Shown one piece after another: positions 1-6,690 of a stretch of DNA of 19,986 nucleotides. Location of the stretch: NCBI GenBank assembly GCA_023415145.1, contig JAEZLW010000094.1:1-19986 (forward strand). Direction: 5' to 3'. Each line of letters starts with the position of its first letter. Position 1 is the first letter of the stretch. The DNA comes from Bacillota bacterium (lineage in GTDB: Bacteria; Bacillota; Clostridia; Christensenellales; Aristaeellaceae). Made by a program: the position numbers and the translations under genes. Under the pieces are notes generated by a model. The model was not told where the DNA came from. It did not search any database and saw only the letters and a list, made by a program, of their open reading frames with translations.

Positions 1-885
1 CATCAGGCGGTAGCGCACAATCATCAGAACCATGACCAGCAAAAGGCCAATGATGGCGGCGGATACGGAGGTGGACAGCGCGTCGATACCCAGGGTGGCG
101 GATATGGTATCCACCTTTTGCTGGGTGATATCAAGCGGCAGCGCGCCGGACTGGATTTTCAATGCGATGTTTTGAGCCTCATCCGCCGTGAAGCTGCCGG
201 TGATGATGCCCTGGCCGTTGGGGATGACGGATTCCACCGTGGGCGCCATAAGCTGCTCGCCGTCCAAATGAATGGCGATCGATTTGCCGATGCTCTTGGC
301 GGTCATGTCAGAGAAAAGCCCGGCGCCTTCCGGTGTCAGGGTAAATTGGATGATGTTCTGGGCACGGTCAGGGTCATACCCGGCTAAGGCAGTCTGCACA
401 TGCTTGCCTTCCATGAACACGGTGCCGTTAGGATCCAAAAACTCCAGTTTCGCCGGAGAGCCGATCAAGTCCAGGATGGCGTTGGGATCGGTGACATCAG
501 GTATTTCCACGCGGATGCCGTCAGTGCCGATGCGCGTCACCGTGCTCTCGGGATACCCTTTGTCGGTCAAGCGCTTTTGTATGATGGAAATGGTACCGTC
601 CATCAGCTGGCCAAAGTCCGCCTCCACGTCACCCGGGCGGGTAGCCTGGTATTCCACATACACGCCGCCCCGAAGATCCAGGCCCAGGGGAATAACTGAA
701 GGCCACTTGTCCACATGGGTGGTGGGCAGCCAGGACCTGAGCTTGTACAAGCCCCGGGCATCCAGTGGCATGCCGGTAAAGGAAACGATGCCGACCGCGA
801 TGGTCAAAACAAGCGCAATGGAAAGGGCCAGCAAAGACTTGGCCGTGACGCTCATCCGTTTGCGCACTCTGAATGTCTTTTTCAT
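1..885 (-). CDS. secD: Protein translocase subunit SecD, N-terminal part, cut by window edge
   Basis: SecD is a membrane subunit of the Sec machinery that, with SecF, uses the proton or sodium gradient to help pull preproteins across the membrane. The frame runs from ATG at 885 without a stop to base 1, giving 295 residues; SecD proteins are usually 400 or more, so the C-terminal membrane part lies outside. A basic N-terminus (MKKTFRVRKRM) precedes a membrane segment at about residues 15-37. The family motif LGLDLRGG follows near residue 70, then the large periplasmic-type region, and a second membrane segment starts near residue 272. GGAAGGAAG lies 7-8 bases before the ATG and fixes the start. 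The nearest upstream gene on the same strand is a small exported protein 220 bases away; no promoter is evident in between, so both may be read from the promoter at 1525-1554. secF probably follows beyond the window, which is inference. Confidence 0.93.
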   Translation of the reverse strand, partial: MKKTFRVRKRMSVTAKSLLALSIALVLTIAVGIVSFTGMPLDARGLYKLRSWLPTTHVDKWPSVIPLGLDLRGGVYVEYQATRPGDVEADFGQLMDGTISIIQKRLTDKGYPESTVTRIGTDGIRVEIPDVTDPNAILDLIGSPAKLEFLDPNGTVFMEGKHVQTALAGYDPDRAQNIIQFTLTPEGAGLFSDMTAKSIGKSIAIHLDGEQLMAPTVESVIPNGQGIITGSFTADEAQNIALKIQSGALPLDITQQKVDTISATLGIDALSTSVSAAIIGLLLVMVLMIVRYRLM

Positions 886-1105
886 GTAACGACTTCCTTC
901 CGTTTAAATGCTGAAAAGCTGAAAGCGTGAAAGAGCTCTGCGGTTGGCTCAATCGCCGCACTCCGTTCGCAACCCAGGCATCACAAACGCCGCAGCGCAT
1001 CGCTGCCGCTCGCGCTGCTCGTTTTGCTCACATCCTGCACTTCTCTTTATCCGCTGCAGGCGGGACCGGGGTTACAAAGCCACAGGCGGCATTTCTTCTT
1101 CGGAG
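886..1105. other. Non-coding gap between the small exported protein gene and secD
   Basis: These 220 bases hold no credible gene. On the minus strand a 7-bp stem (GCAGCGC pairing with GCGCTGC, about 13-base loop, near 996-1022) is present but has no clear U-run, so it is only a weak terminator or processing-hairpin candidate. I see no good -35/-10 pair for secD here. The secD ribosome binding site lies at the left edge. Confidence 0.4.
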
Positions 1106-1444
1106 CTAACCGGACTTCTCCTCCAGCCTGAATGCCTGGTACACCGCTTTAATGTATGTGCTTTCCCTCAGGGGATGGCCGTTGGCGTCGGCCTTGACAT
1201 CCGCTTTGGCCGCCGCCTTATAGCAGGTATATGCAATCCCTTCCGGACGTTCAACGCGCAGCATAGCGCTTTGGTCCCCCGTCTGGCTTTCCATGAGCCG
1301 CGCAGTGCTCAAAAAGACTGCGGAAAACGGCTTATCCTCAGGAGGCGAAACAGCATCGCTTGGCCCATCCACAAGCGCGGGCAAAAACAAAAAAAAGGCG
1401 AAGGCACACAGCGCGAACATAAGCAGCCGTCCCTTTTTGCGCAT
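1106..1444 (-). CDS. Small exported protein of unknown function
   Basis: I do not recognise a family for this 112-residue protein. It begins with a basic, very hydrophobic stretch (MRKKGRLLMFALCAFAFF, continuing to about residue 25) that looks like a signal peptide or single N-terminal anchor. The rest is a soluble segment of about 85 residues with one cysteine, rich in Ala, Lys and Glu towards the end and without a recognised catalytic motif. A longer frame opens upstream at 1486, but AAGGAGG sits about 8 bases before ATG 1444 and supports the shorter start. A near-consensus promoter lies 80 bases upstream. It precedes secD on the same strand with a 220-base gap. Export is inferred from the N-terminus; any link with the translocase is only positional. 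Confidence 0.65.
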   Translation of the reverse strand: MRKKGRLLMFALCAFAFFLFLPALVDGPSDAVSPPEDKPFSAVFLSTARLMESQTGDQSAMLRVERPEGIAYTCYKAAAKADVKADANGHPLRESTYIKAVYQAFRLEEKSG

Positions 1445-1524
1445 GAGCCTGCCTCCTTGTTTGAATGATTCGCTGCCTCCTCCCACGCTCTTTTATCTTT
1501 CATACAGCGCGGGGACATGCGGTT

Positions 1525-1554
1525 ATTATACTGTACAAACAAAGAACGCGTCAA
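1525..1554 (-). promoter_or_regulatory. Sigma-A-type promoter for the small exported protein gene, possibly also secD
   Basis: On the minus strand TTGACG (1549-1554) and a perfect TATAAT (1525-1530) are separated by 18 bases. The predicted start is about 70 bases upstream of ATG 1444. It faces left, away from the plus-strand gene at 1726. Confidence 0.75.
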
Positions 1555-1631
1555 GAAAATGCTTTGACTTCCCATTGCAAGGAAAAATCGCATTTTCCAA
1601 TCCAATTTCTGTTTTCTTTTTTCAAAAAATA

Positions 1632-1640
1632 TGGTATGAT
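1632..1640 (+). promoter_or_regulatory. Possible extended -10 promoter for the FMN-binding protein gene
   Basis: TGGTATGAT fits an extended -10 element (TG, one base, TATGAT). The region where a -35 should lie (about 1612-1617) is T-rich and poor. The start would be near 1647, giving a leader of about 80 bases. A second weak -10 (TATTAT at 1692-1697) is an alternative. Confidence 0.4.
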
Positions 1641-1725
1641 TGCAATCAACATCGGAAGTATGCCTGTTCTTATTATGAGGCACTTCCATTATATTATGGG
1701 CCTAATTGAAAAGGAGGAGCGCATC

Positions 1726-2616
1726 ATGACCGAGAAGTCCCGCAGCAACCAAAAAACCGTAGCCATCCTCATGAGCATCGTACTTATTGCCGCCCTGGTG
1801 CTTAGCTTCAGCCTGTTCCTGCAAAAAAACACGCTGCAGCAAAACGTTGACAAACTGACTGCCGATTTAAAGGTCTCCGAGGAAAAGGTTACCGCATTGA
1901 CGGCTGAAAAAGCAGCATTGGATGAGGCTGCAAAAGCCGCACAGACCTCCGCCGATGAAACCAACGCAAAGCTCACCGCATTGCAAACCGAACTCGATGC
2001 CGCCAAGGCAGAGCTGGAAACCGCCAAGGCTGAACTGGAAACCGCCAAAGCCGATGCTCAAGTCAAGCAGGAAGCGCTGGATGCGGCAGCCAAGGATCAG
2101 GAAACCGCAGCGGCTGCAGCGAATACGCTGAATGAAGAACTGGCCGCCGCGAAGAAAGCCGCCGAAGACGCCACCGCTCAGGTTGCTGCGCTGGAAGCTG
2201 AAAAAGCCGCCCTGACCGAGGAAAAGGCAGCGCTGGAAACGAATGCTGCAGAGCTGACCCAAAAGGCCGCCACCCTGGAGACCGAAAAGGCTGCACTGCA
2301 GGAAGCGGTTGAAGCAAAGGCTGTCTCGCGCGTTGCCACGGCTGTTCAGGAAGGGTTTGCCGGCCCCGTGGAAGTGGTTGTCACCGTGGATGAAGCAGGC
2401 AAGATCATCGCCCTTACGGTAGGCGATCATGAAACCTTCAAGGAAACCCAAGACATTGGAGCCAAAGTGAAGGAAGAAGCCTTCTCAAGCCAGTTCCTTG
2501 GCAAAACCGGCCCCTTTGAGCTGGGCAAGGATGTGGACACCGTTTCCGGTGCGACCTGGTCTTCCCGCGCTGTTGTGAATGCGGTGAATGCCGCGCTTGC
2601 AGCGCTGGAAAAATAA
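1726..2616 (+). CDS. Membrane-anchored coiled-coil protein with C-terminal FMN-binding domain
   Basis: A 296-residue protein with three parts. Residues 1-35 carry a charged start and one membrane segment (TVAILMSIVLIAALVLSF), so the rest is probably outside the cell. Residues 36-200 form an Ala/Glu/Lys/Leu heptad coiled coil, including near-identical repeats of AKAELET. Residues 205-295 are an FMN_bind domain like those of RnfG/NqrC, ending in SGATWSS; in this family the flavin is joined by a phosphoester bond to the Thr of the motif (here Thr277) by ApbE. The reach of the frame upstream to 1465 is not used: AAAGGAGGAG lies 5-8 bases before ATG 1726. It is a single-gene unit closed by the hairpin at 2645-2683. 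Likely role: carrying electrons at the outer face of the membrane, by family inference. No ApbE gene or electron partner lies in the window. Confidence 0.88.
   Translation: MTEKSRSNQKTVAILMSIVLIAALVLSFSLFLQKNTLQQNVDKLTADLKVSEEKVTALTAEKAALDEAAKAAQTSADETNAKLTALQTELDAAKAELETAKAELETAKADAQVKQEALDAAAKDQETAAAAANTLNEELAAAKKAAEDATAQVAALEAEKAALTEEKAALETNAAELTQKAATLETEKAALQEAVEAKAVSRVATAVQEGFAGPVEVVVTVDEAGKIIALTVGDHETFKETQDIGAKVKEEAFSSQFLGKTGPFELGKDVDTVSGATWSSRAVVNAVNAALAALEK
2002..2064 (+). repeat. 21-bp tandem repeats encoding coiled-coil heptads
   Basis: Two almost identical 21-base units (2002-2022 and 2023-2043, starting GCCAAGGC and ending CTGGAAACC) and a diverged third unit (2044-2064) encode AKAELET, AKAELET and AKADAQV. 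Each is one heptad, so copy-number change would lengthen or shorten the stalk without breaking the frame. Confidence 0.75.
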
Positions 2617-2644
2617 CACTTTCTGTCAATATTGAATAAACGGC

Positions 2645-2683
2645 AGCGGGAGCGTTCCTCATGCAAGGAACGCTCCCGCTTTA
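2645..2683. terminator. Bidirectional intrinsic terminator between the FMN-binding gene and dapB
   Basis: A perfect 15-bp stem (2645-2659 with 2666-2680) encloses a 6-base loop, CATGCA, and is followed by TTTA on the plus strand. On the minus strand the stem is followed by GCCGTTTATT. It separates two convergent genes. Confidence 0.85.
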
Positions 2684-2714
2684 TGCTGCTATCCCGCAAT
2701 ATCATTCTGAGGAC

Positions 2715-3476
2715 TTATAACACCATCTGCCTGATCAAATCATCCATGCCGTAATACCCGGCTGGCTTGTCCATGACAAATGCCGCAGCCCGAACAGCTC
2801 CCTGAGCCAGCACGGTACGGTTCTGGGCATCGTGGAGGAGTGTCAGCGTTTCTCCCGGCCCATAAAAGCTAACCTCATGGGAGCCTGTCAGAGTACCGCC
2901 TCGGATGGCGTGGACGCCGATTTCCCGGTGATCCCTCGCCTGGATGCGGGATTCACGGCCCGGCATCATCTCCCGGCCGCCGGGATAGCATTTGTTCAAT
3001 TCCTCAAACAGCATCAGCGCTGTGCCGCTGGGGGCGTCGATCTTGCGGTTGTGGTGGCGCTCTATGATTTCCACATCAAAGGCTTCCCCCAAAACCACCG
3101 CCGCCTGGCGGATCAAAGACTTCAACAGGTTAATGCCCAGGCTCATGTTGGCGCTCTGAAATACGGGAACCGCCTGCGCCGCGTCCCTTATGCGCTGCAT
3201 ATCGGCAGGATTGAAGCCGGTGGTGGCGATGACCACCGGCAATTTCCCGTGGAGCGCATAAGAAAGCAGCTCCGGCAGCACCTCGGGCCTGGTGAAGTCG
3301 ACGATCACATCAGCCTCTGTTTTGACTGCATCAAAGGAGGGGTATACGGGAAAGCCCAGTTCATCCCCGCAAGCCAGCACATCCACACCTGCGGCAACGG
3401 TGATATCCCGTTCCCGGCATAATTCCGCCACCGAACGGCCCATCCGCCCGCAGGCTCCGCTGAGCAAAATCCGCAT
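2715..3476 (-). CDS. dapB: 4-hydroxy-tetrahydrodipicolinate reductase
   Basis: DapB reduces 4-hydroxy-tetrahydrodipicolinate with NAD(P)H to tetrahydrodipicolinate, the branch substrate of lysine and meso-DAP synthesis, in the cytoplasm. The 253 residues are typical for the family. The nucleotide-binding loop GACGRMGR is at residues 7-14, a DFTRPE segment near 60, and the signature HHNRKIDAPSGTA at 141-153 contains the expected general acid His141 and substrate-binding Lys145. A GTG at 3482 is also in frame, but GGAGGA would abut it, whereas it lies 6 bases before ATG 3476, so the ATG is chosen. It is the last gene of asd-dapA-dapB, 18 bases after dapA, and falls under the lysine riboswitch at 5644-5820. 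Confidence 0.96.
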   Translation of the reverse strand: MRILLSGACGRMGRSVAELCRERDITVAAGVDVLACGDELGFPVYPSFDAVKTEADVIVDFTRPEVLPELLSYALHGKLPVVIATTGFNPADMQRIRDAAQAVPVFQSANMSLGINLLKSLIRQAAVVLGEAFDVEIIERHHNRKIDAPSGTALMLFEELNKCYPGGREMMPGRESRIQARDHREIGVHAIRGGTLTGSHEVSFYGPGETLTLLHDAQNRTVLAQGAVRAAAFVMDKPAGYYGMDDLIRQMVL

Positions 3477-3494
3477 GTACACTCCTCCGATATC

Positions 3495-4379
3495 TTACAA
3501 AAGTCCCAACGCCTTCATTTCCCGGCTAAGCCTTGCCTTGTTCTCCGGCAGCATCTCTATAAGGGGTAGGCGTACCGTTTCCCGGCAGCGGCCCATCATT
3601 TCCAGCGCTGCCTTGACCGGCACGGGGCTCACCTCGCAGAACAGCGCCGCCACCAGGGGGTTTACCTTCAGTTGCAGTTTCAAGGATTCTCGCCAGTCGC
3701 CGGCATGGAAGGCCTCCACCAAATCGTGCATGAGCCTGGGCGCAATGTTGGCAGCCACGGAAATGACGCCATCAAAGCCCAGGGACAAAAGCGGCGCCAC
3801 ATTGTCATCGCTGCCGCTGTAGAAGGCGATGTCGTTGCCGCAAAGCCTCACCATTTCCAGCATTTGCGATAGATCGCCGCTGGCTTCCTTCATGCCCACG
3901 ATATTTACATGCTTGGCCAGAACCGCCAGCGTTTCCGGCTTCATGTTCAGCCCTGTGCGGGCGGGCACGTTGTAGATCACCACCGGCAGGCTGCCATCCT
4001 CGGCAATGGCCGTATAATGGGCGATAAGCCCATGGGGAGAGGTTTTGTTGTAGTAGGGCGTAACGCAAAGCTGGGCGTCCGCCCCCAGCGCTTTGGCCCG
4101 CCTGGCCGCCGCTATGGTTTTGCGGGTATCGTTGCCGCCTGTTCCCGCGATCACAGGCACCCGGCCGTTCACCCGCTCCACCACCCGGGCGATTACCGTT
4201 TCCTTCTCGGCCTCGGTCATGGTAGAAGGTTCCCCCGTGGTTCCACAGGCGATGATGGCTGCGGTGCCGTTTTCAAGCTGGAAATCCACCAAAGCGTTCA
4301 GCGCGTCCACATCGACGCCATCCTGTGTAAAGGGCGTAACGATGGCTACGCCGCTGCCCCGAAAAAGTACGGTTTTCAT
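3495..4379 (-). CDS. dapA: 4-hydroxy-tetrahydrodipicolinate synthase
   Basis: DapA condenses pyruvate with aspartate semialdehyde, the committed step towards lysine and DAP. The 294 residues are standard for this TIM-barrel family. Visible landmarks are the GTTGE segment (46-50), the active-site Tyr136 and Arg141 in YNVPARTG, and the Schiff-base Lys164 in GMKEASG. AAGGAGG lies a few bases before ATG 4379. The gene is 33 bases downstream of asd and 18 upstream of dapB, all on the minus strand, so the three are very likely co-transcribed. Regulation is expected through the lysine riboswitch ahead of asd. I see no missing catalytic residue. Confidence 0.97.
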   Translation of the reverse strand: MKTVLFRGSGVAIVTPFTQDGVDVDALNALVDFQLENGTAAIIACGTTGEPSTMTEAEKETVIARVVERVNGRVPVIAGTGGNDTRKTIAAARRAKALGADAQLCVTPYYNKTSPHGLIAHYTAIAEDGSLPVVIYNVPARTGLNMKPETLAVLAKHVNIVGMKEASGDLSQMLEMVRLCGNDIAFYSGSDDNVAPLLSLGFDGVISVAANIAPRLMHDLVEAFHAGDWRESLKLQLKVNPLVAALFCEVSPVPVKAALEMMGRCRETVRLPLIEMLPENKARLSREMKALGLL

Positions 4380-4412
4380 GAATCCTCCTTCATATGAAAG
4401 GTGCAGGCGTGG

Positions 4413-5507
4413 CTACTTTCTTTGAATGTACCCCGTAGCGCACAGCAGTTCCGCCGTGAGGACACCGCCTCCGGCCGCGCCCCGCACCGTATTATGGGAC
4501 AGGCATACGAACTTGTAGTCAAACAGGGAGTCCGGCCTTAGCCGCCCGATGGAAATACCCATTCCTTTTTGGAAATCCCGGTCAAGTTTGGTTTGAGGCC
4601 TTGACGGATCATCAAAATACTGCAAAAAAGGCTTGGGTGCGCTGGGCAGGTTCAGCCGCTGCGCTTCCGTTTCAAAGTTTGTCCAGCGGTGAATGATTTC
4701 CCCCATGTCGGGCTTGTTTTGGAAGGATACGGATACCGCCGCCAGATGGCCGTCGGTGGCCGGGACACGGATGCACTGGGCGCTGATCACAGGCTCAACG
4801 GCGGACTTGACCACAGGGCCCAGCTCCGTGTCCACAAGGCTGCCCCAGATTTTGAGCGGTTCCTGCTCGCTCTTTTCATCCTCACCGCCGATGTAGGGGA
4901 TCACGTTGTCCAGCATTTCGGGCCAGGATGCAAAGGTTTTGCCGGCACCGCTGATGGCCTGGTAGGTACATGCGCTGACCTTTTTCACGCCATAATCCAA
5001 TAGCGGCGTCAGGGCTGGCACATAGCTTTGGATGGAGCAGTTGGGCTTGACGGCGATGAAGCCCGTTTTCGTGCCCAGGCGCTTGCGCTGCGTATCGATC
5101 ACCGCCGCGTGGGCAAAATTGATTTCAGGCACCATCATAGGAACATCCGGCAGCAGGCGGCAAGCGCTGTTGTTGCTGATTACCGGCGTTTCCGTTTTGG
5201 CATAGGCTTCCTCCAGCGCCCTTGTTTCCTCTTTTTTCATGTCCACGGCGCAAAACACGAAGTCTACCTGGGACGCCACCTCATCGATGTTCGCAGCGTC
5301 AATGACGGGCAAACCAGCCACGTTTTGAGGAATGGGATTGTCAAAAACCCAGCGGCCCGCTACTGCTTCGGCATACGTTTTTCCCGCACTGCGGCTGCTT
5401 GCAGCCAATGTAACCAAGTCAAACCAGGGATGATCCCAAAGCAGCTGCACGAACCGCTGTCCTACCATGCCCGTTGCGCCTACGATACCCACCCGGAACT
5501 TCTCCAT
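4413..5507 (-). CDS. asd: Aspartate-semialdehyde dehydrogenase, archaeal/fungal type
   Basis: Asd reduces aspartyl phosphate to aspartate semialdehyde with NADPH, feeding lysine/DAP and threonine/methionine synthesis. The 364 residues begin with the nucleotide-binding loop GIVGATGMVGQRF. The catalytic Cys157 lies in KPNCSIQSY and the catalytic His254 in ATDGHLAAV. The PNCS context, the long form and the SNNSACR segment near 111 match the branch common in archaea and fungi rather than the E. coli type; this branch is also known from Clostridia. An in-frame GTG at 5516 lies inside the ribosome binding site, while GAGGTG is 6 bases before ATG 5507. It is the first gene of the asd-dapA-dapB operon, behind a 340-base leader with a lysine riboswitch. 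Confidence 0.95.
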   Translation of the reverse strand: MEKFRVGIVGATGMVGQRFVQLLWDHPWFDLVTLAASSRSAGKTYAEAVAGRWVFDNPIPQNVAGLPVIDAANIDEVASQVDFVFCAVDMKKEETRALEEAYAKTETPVISNNSACRLLPDVPMMVPEINFAHAAVIDTQRKRLGTKTGFIAVKPNCSIQSYVPALTPLLDYGVKKVSACTYQAISGAGKTFASWPEMLDNVIPYIGGEDEKSEQEPLKIWGSLVDTELGPVVKSAVEPVISAQCIRVPATDGHLAAVSVSFQNKPDMGEIIHRWTNFETEAQRLNLPSAPKPFLQYFDDPSRPQTKLDRDFQKGMGISIGRLRPDSLFDYKFVCLSHNTVRGAAGGGVLTAELLCATGYIQRK

Positions 5508-5560
5508 AAACAGCACCTCAATCCTATCCTATGCGATTTGGGGAAAAAGAAATCATGATG

Positions 5561-5599
5561 AAAAAAAACACACCGCCTGGCAGCCAGCCTTCGGGTGCG
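5561..5599 (-). terminator. Second, distal intrinsic terminator in the asd leader
   Basis: On the minus strand CGCACC (5594-5599) pairs with GGTGTG (5569-5574) around an inner CTGG/CCAG stem, directly followed by eight U residues (5561-5568). It lies after the first terminator and before asd, so it could be a second control point or a backup. The U-run is longer than that of the proximal hairpin. Confidence 0.6.
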
Positions 5600-5612
5600 T
5601 ACACGCATGTGC

Positions 5613-5643
5613 AAAAAAGCTCCGGCCGTATGGCCGTCATGCT
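5613..5643 (-). terminator. Proximal riboswitch terminator of the asd leader
   Basis: The core stem CGGCC-ATAC-GGCCG is extended by AGC/GCU across a small internal loop and runs into six U residues (5613-5618). It starts just after the 3' strand of aptamer stem P1, where the expression platform of a lysine riboswitch is expected. A short alternative hairpin GCUG-AUA-CAGC (5641-5651) would use bases of both P1 and the terminator and is a candidate anti-terminator. Confidence 0.72.
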
Positions 5644-5820
5644 GTATCAGCGCTCCAAAGGATTCCTAAAATCCCATGACAGTTGCGAGATTATTCACCA
5701 CGCACCCAAGGTTGCCCGTTAGGGGGTACGGACTTCCTTTCGGCATTTTTCCCTTTCCGCACGTGGGATTGAGCCCCCGCTCCCGCACATGCCTACTGAT
5801 GAAAAACGCTCCTCTGACAC
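5644..5820 (-). promoter_or_regulatory. Lysine riboswitch (L-box) aptamer
   Basis: Read on the minus strand, the leader carries the conserved lysine-aptamer blocks in order: AGAGGAGCG, then CAGTAGGCA, then GGAAAGGG and GCCGAAAGGAAG, then ACTGTCA, then TGGAGCGCT. The ends close as stem P1, GTGTCAG (5814-5820) pairing with CTGATAC (5644-5650) with one G-U pair. By established behaviour of the class, lysine binding stabilises P1 and favours termination, here at the hairpins downstream. It controls asd-dapA-dapB, the early lysine genes. The call rests on recall of the consensus; a covariance-model search would settle it. Confidence 0.93.
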
Positions 5821-5850
5821 GAAAATATGAAATTCCCGGGATTGTTGGTA

Positions 5851-5879
5851 ATGATACCATGCATGGTTTCACTTGTCAA
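5851..5879 (-). promoter_or_regulatory. Consensus promoter of the asd-dapA-dapB operon
   Basis: On the minus strand a perfect TTGACA (5874-5879) and TATCAT (5851-5856) are separated by exactly 17 bases. Transcription would begin near 5844, about 24 bases before the riboswitch aptamer. Confidence 0.88.
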
Positions 5880-5981
5880 CCCAACCACACCGCTTTTTTG
5901 AAAAAACAAGCCGTTTCCTGATAAACGCAACCTGCGGTTGTCATAATGGAACAAAATCGGACCTTAAGCCCCATCATCTTG

Positions 5982-5990
5982 TGTTATACT
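5982..5990 (+). promoter_or_regulatory. Extended -10 promoter for the XRE regulator gene
   Basis: TGTTATACT fits an extended -10 (TG, one base, TATACT). The -35 region is weak. The start would fall near 5997, leaving a very short leader that begins about at the ribosome binding site of the gene at 6010. Confidence 0.5.
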
Positions 5991-6009
5991 GGCTTGGGAG
6001 GTGAGGGAA

Positions 6010-6687
6010 ATGACATTCCCCGATAGGCTGCGCGAGTTGCGCACCGCATCAAATTTCAGCCAGGAGCAGCTGGCTGTGCAATTAAGCGTATCCCGGCAGG
6101 CTGTGGCCAAATGGGAAAGCGGCAAAGCACTGCCCGATCTGGACCGGGCCATCGCACTTGGCCGCTTATACAAGGTAACGCTGGACAGCCTTTTTTTACC
6201 CCCGGAGGAATGCGCCATATCAAGCCGGGGCGGCAGGCAGGATTCAGGCCGCGATGCGCTGACCGATTTTCTTGTGCGGGCCAAACGGGCCACCTATGCC
6301 GCCAAAAGCGGTTCGGTTGCGCCCAGCCGCCCAAAAAGCCACGACTTGGCCTATCAGGAAGGGGACTACCATTATTACGACACTTACCTGGGCGGCCAAT
6401 GCTTTTCCGGGGAAGAAGCCGTGTGGATCAAAGGTGAACCCGTATGGGCCATGAACTACTCGGGCCGGACGATAGGCGAAGGCTTTTCAGGGGATTTTTT
6501 GAAAGAAGCCCTGATGAACGTGCCCAGGGAACACCCTTACCGGGGCCCTTTATGCTTCCAGCAGGGAAGCCATGCGTACCATGCCGTGATCCAGGGCAGT
6601 TTTGATTGGTTTTCCGGTGTGGAAGAAATCTTTTTCGAAGGCCGGAAAGTGTACGAGTGCATGTTTCATGGGGGGAAAGTATTGTAA
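6010..6687 (+). CDS. XRE-family regulator fused to a DUF5680-type domain
   Basis: The 225-residue protein has two parts. Residues 1-65 are a helix-turn-helix of the Cro/CI (HTH_3) type: DRLRELRTASNFSQEQLAV, then the recognition region VSRQAVAKWESGKALPDL and a LYKVTLDSLF tail. Residues 80-225 match what I remember of DUF5680: FLVRAKRATYA, SHDLAYQEGDYHYYDTYLGG, FSGEEAVWIKGEPVWAMNYSG and a closing YECMFHGGKV. This domain is of unknown function and often follows an XRE domain in Bacillota. GGAGG lies 8 bases before ATG 6010; the in-frame GTG at 6001 overlaps that site and is unlikely. Its stop lies 3 bases from the glpK stop, convergent, without a terminator between. DNA binding is well supported; the target and ligand are unknown. 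Confidence 0.85.
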   Translation: MTFPDRLRELRTASNFSQEQLAVQLSVSRQAVAKWESGKALPDLDRAIALGRLYKVTLDSLFLPPEECAISSRGGRQDSGRDALTDFLVRAKRATYAAKSGSVAPSRPKSHDLAYQEGDYHYYDTYLGGQCFSGEEAVWIKGEPVWAMNYSGRTIGEGFSGDFLKEALMNVPREHPYRGPLCFQQGSHAYHAVIQGSFDWFSGVEEIFFEGRKVYECMFHGGKVL

Positions 6688-6690
6688 CAT

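Noticed and set aside
996..1022. Small RNA or terminator in the gap before secD
   Set aside because: Only one 7-bp stem without a U-run or promoter; not enough to call an RNA gene.
1465..1725. Upstream extension of the FMN-binding protein frame
   Set aside because: The extra residues show no signal or domain, overlap the opposite promoter region, and the strong ribosome binding site lies directly before ATG 1726.
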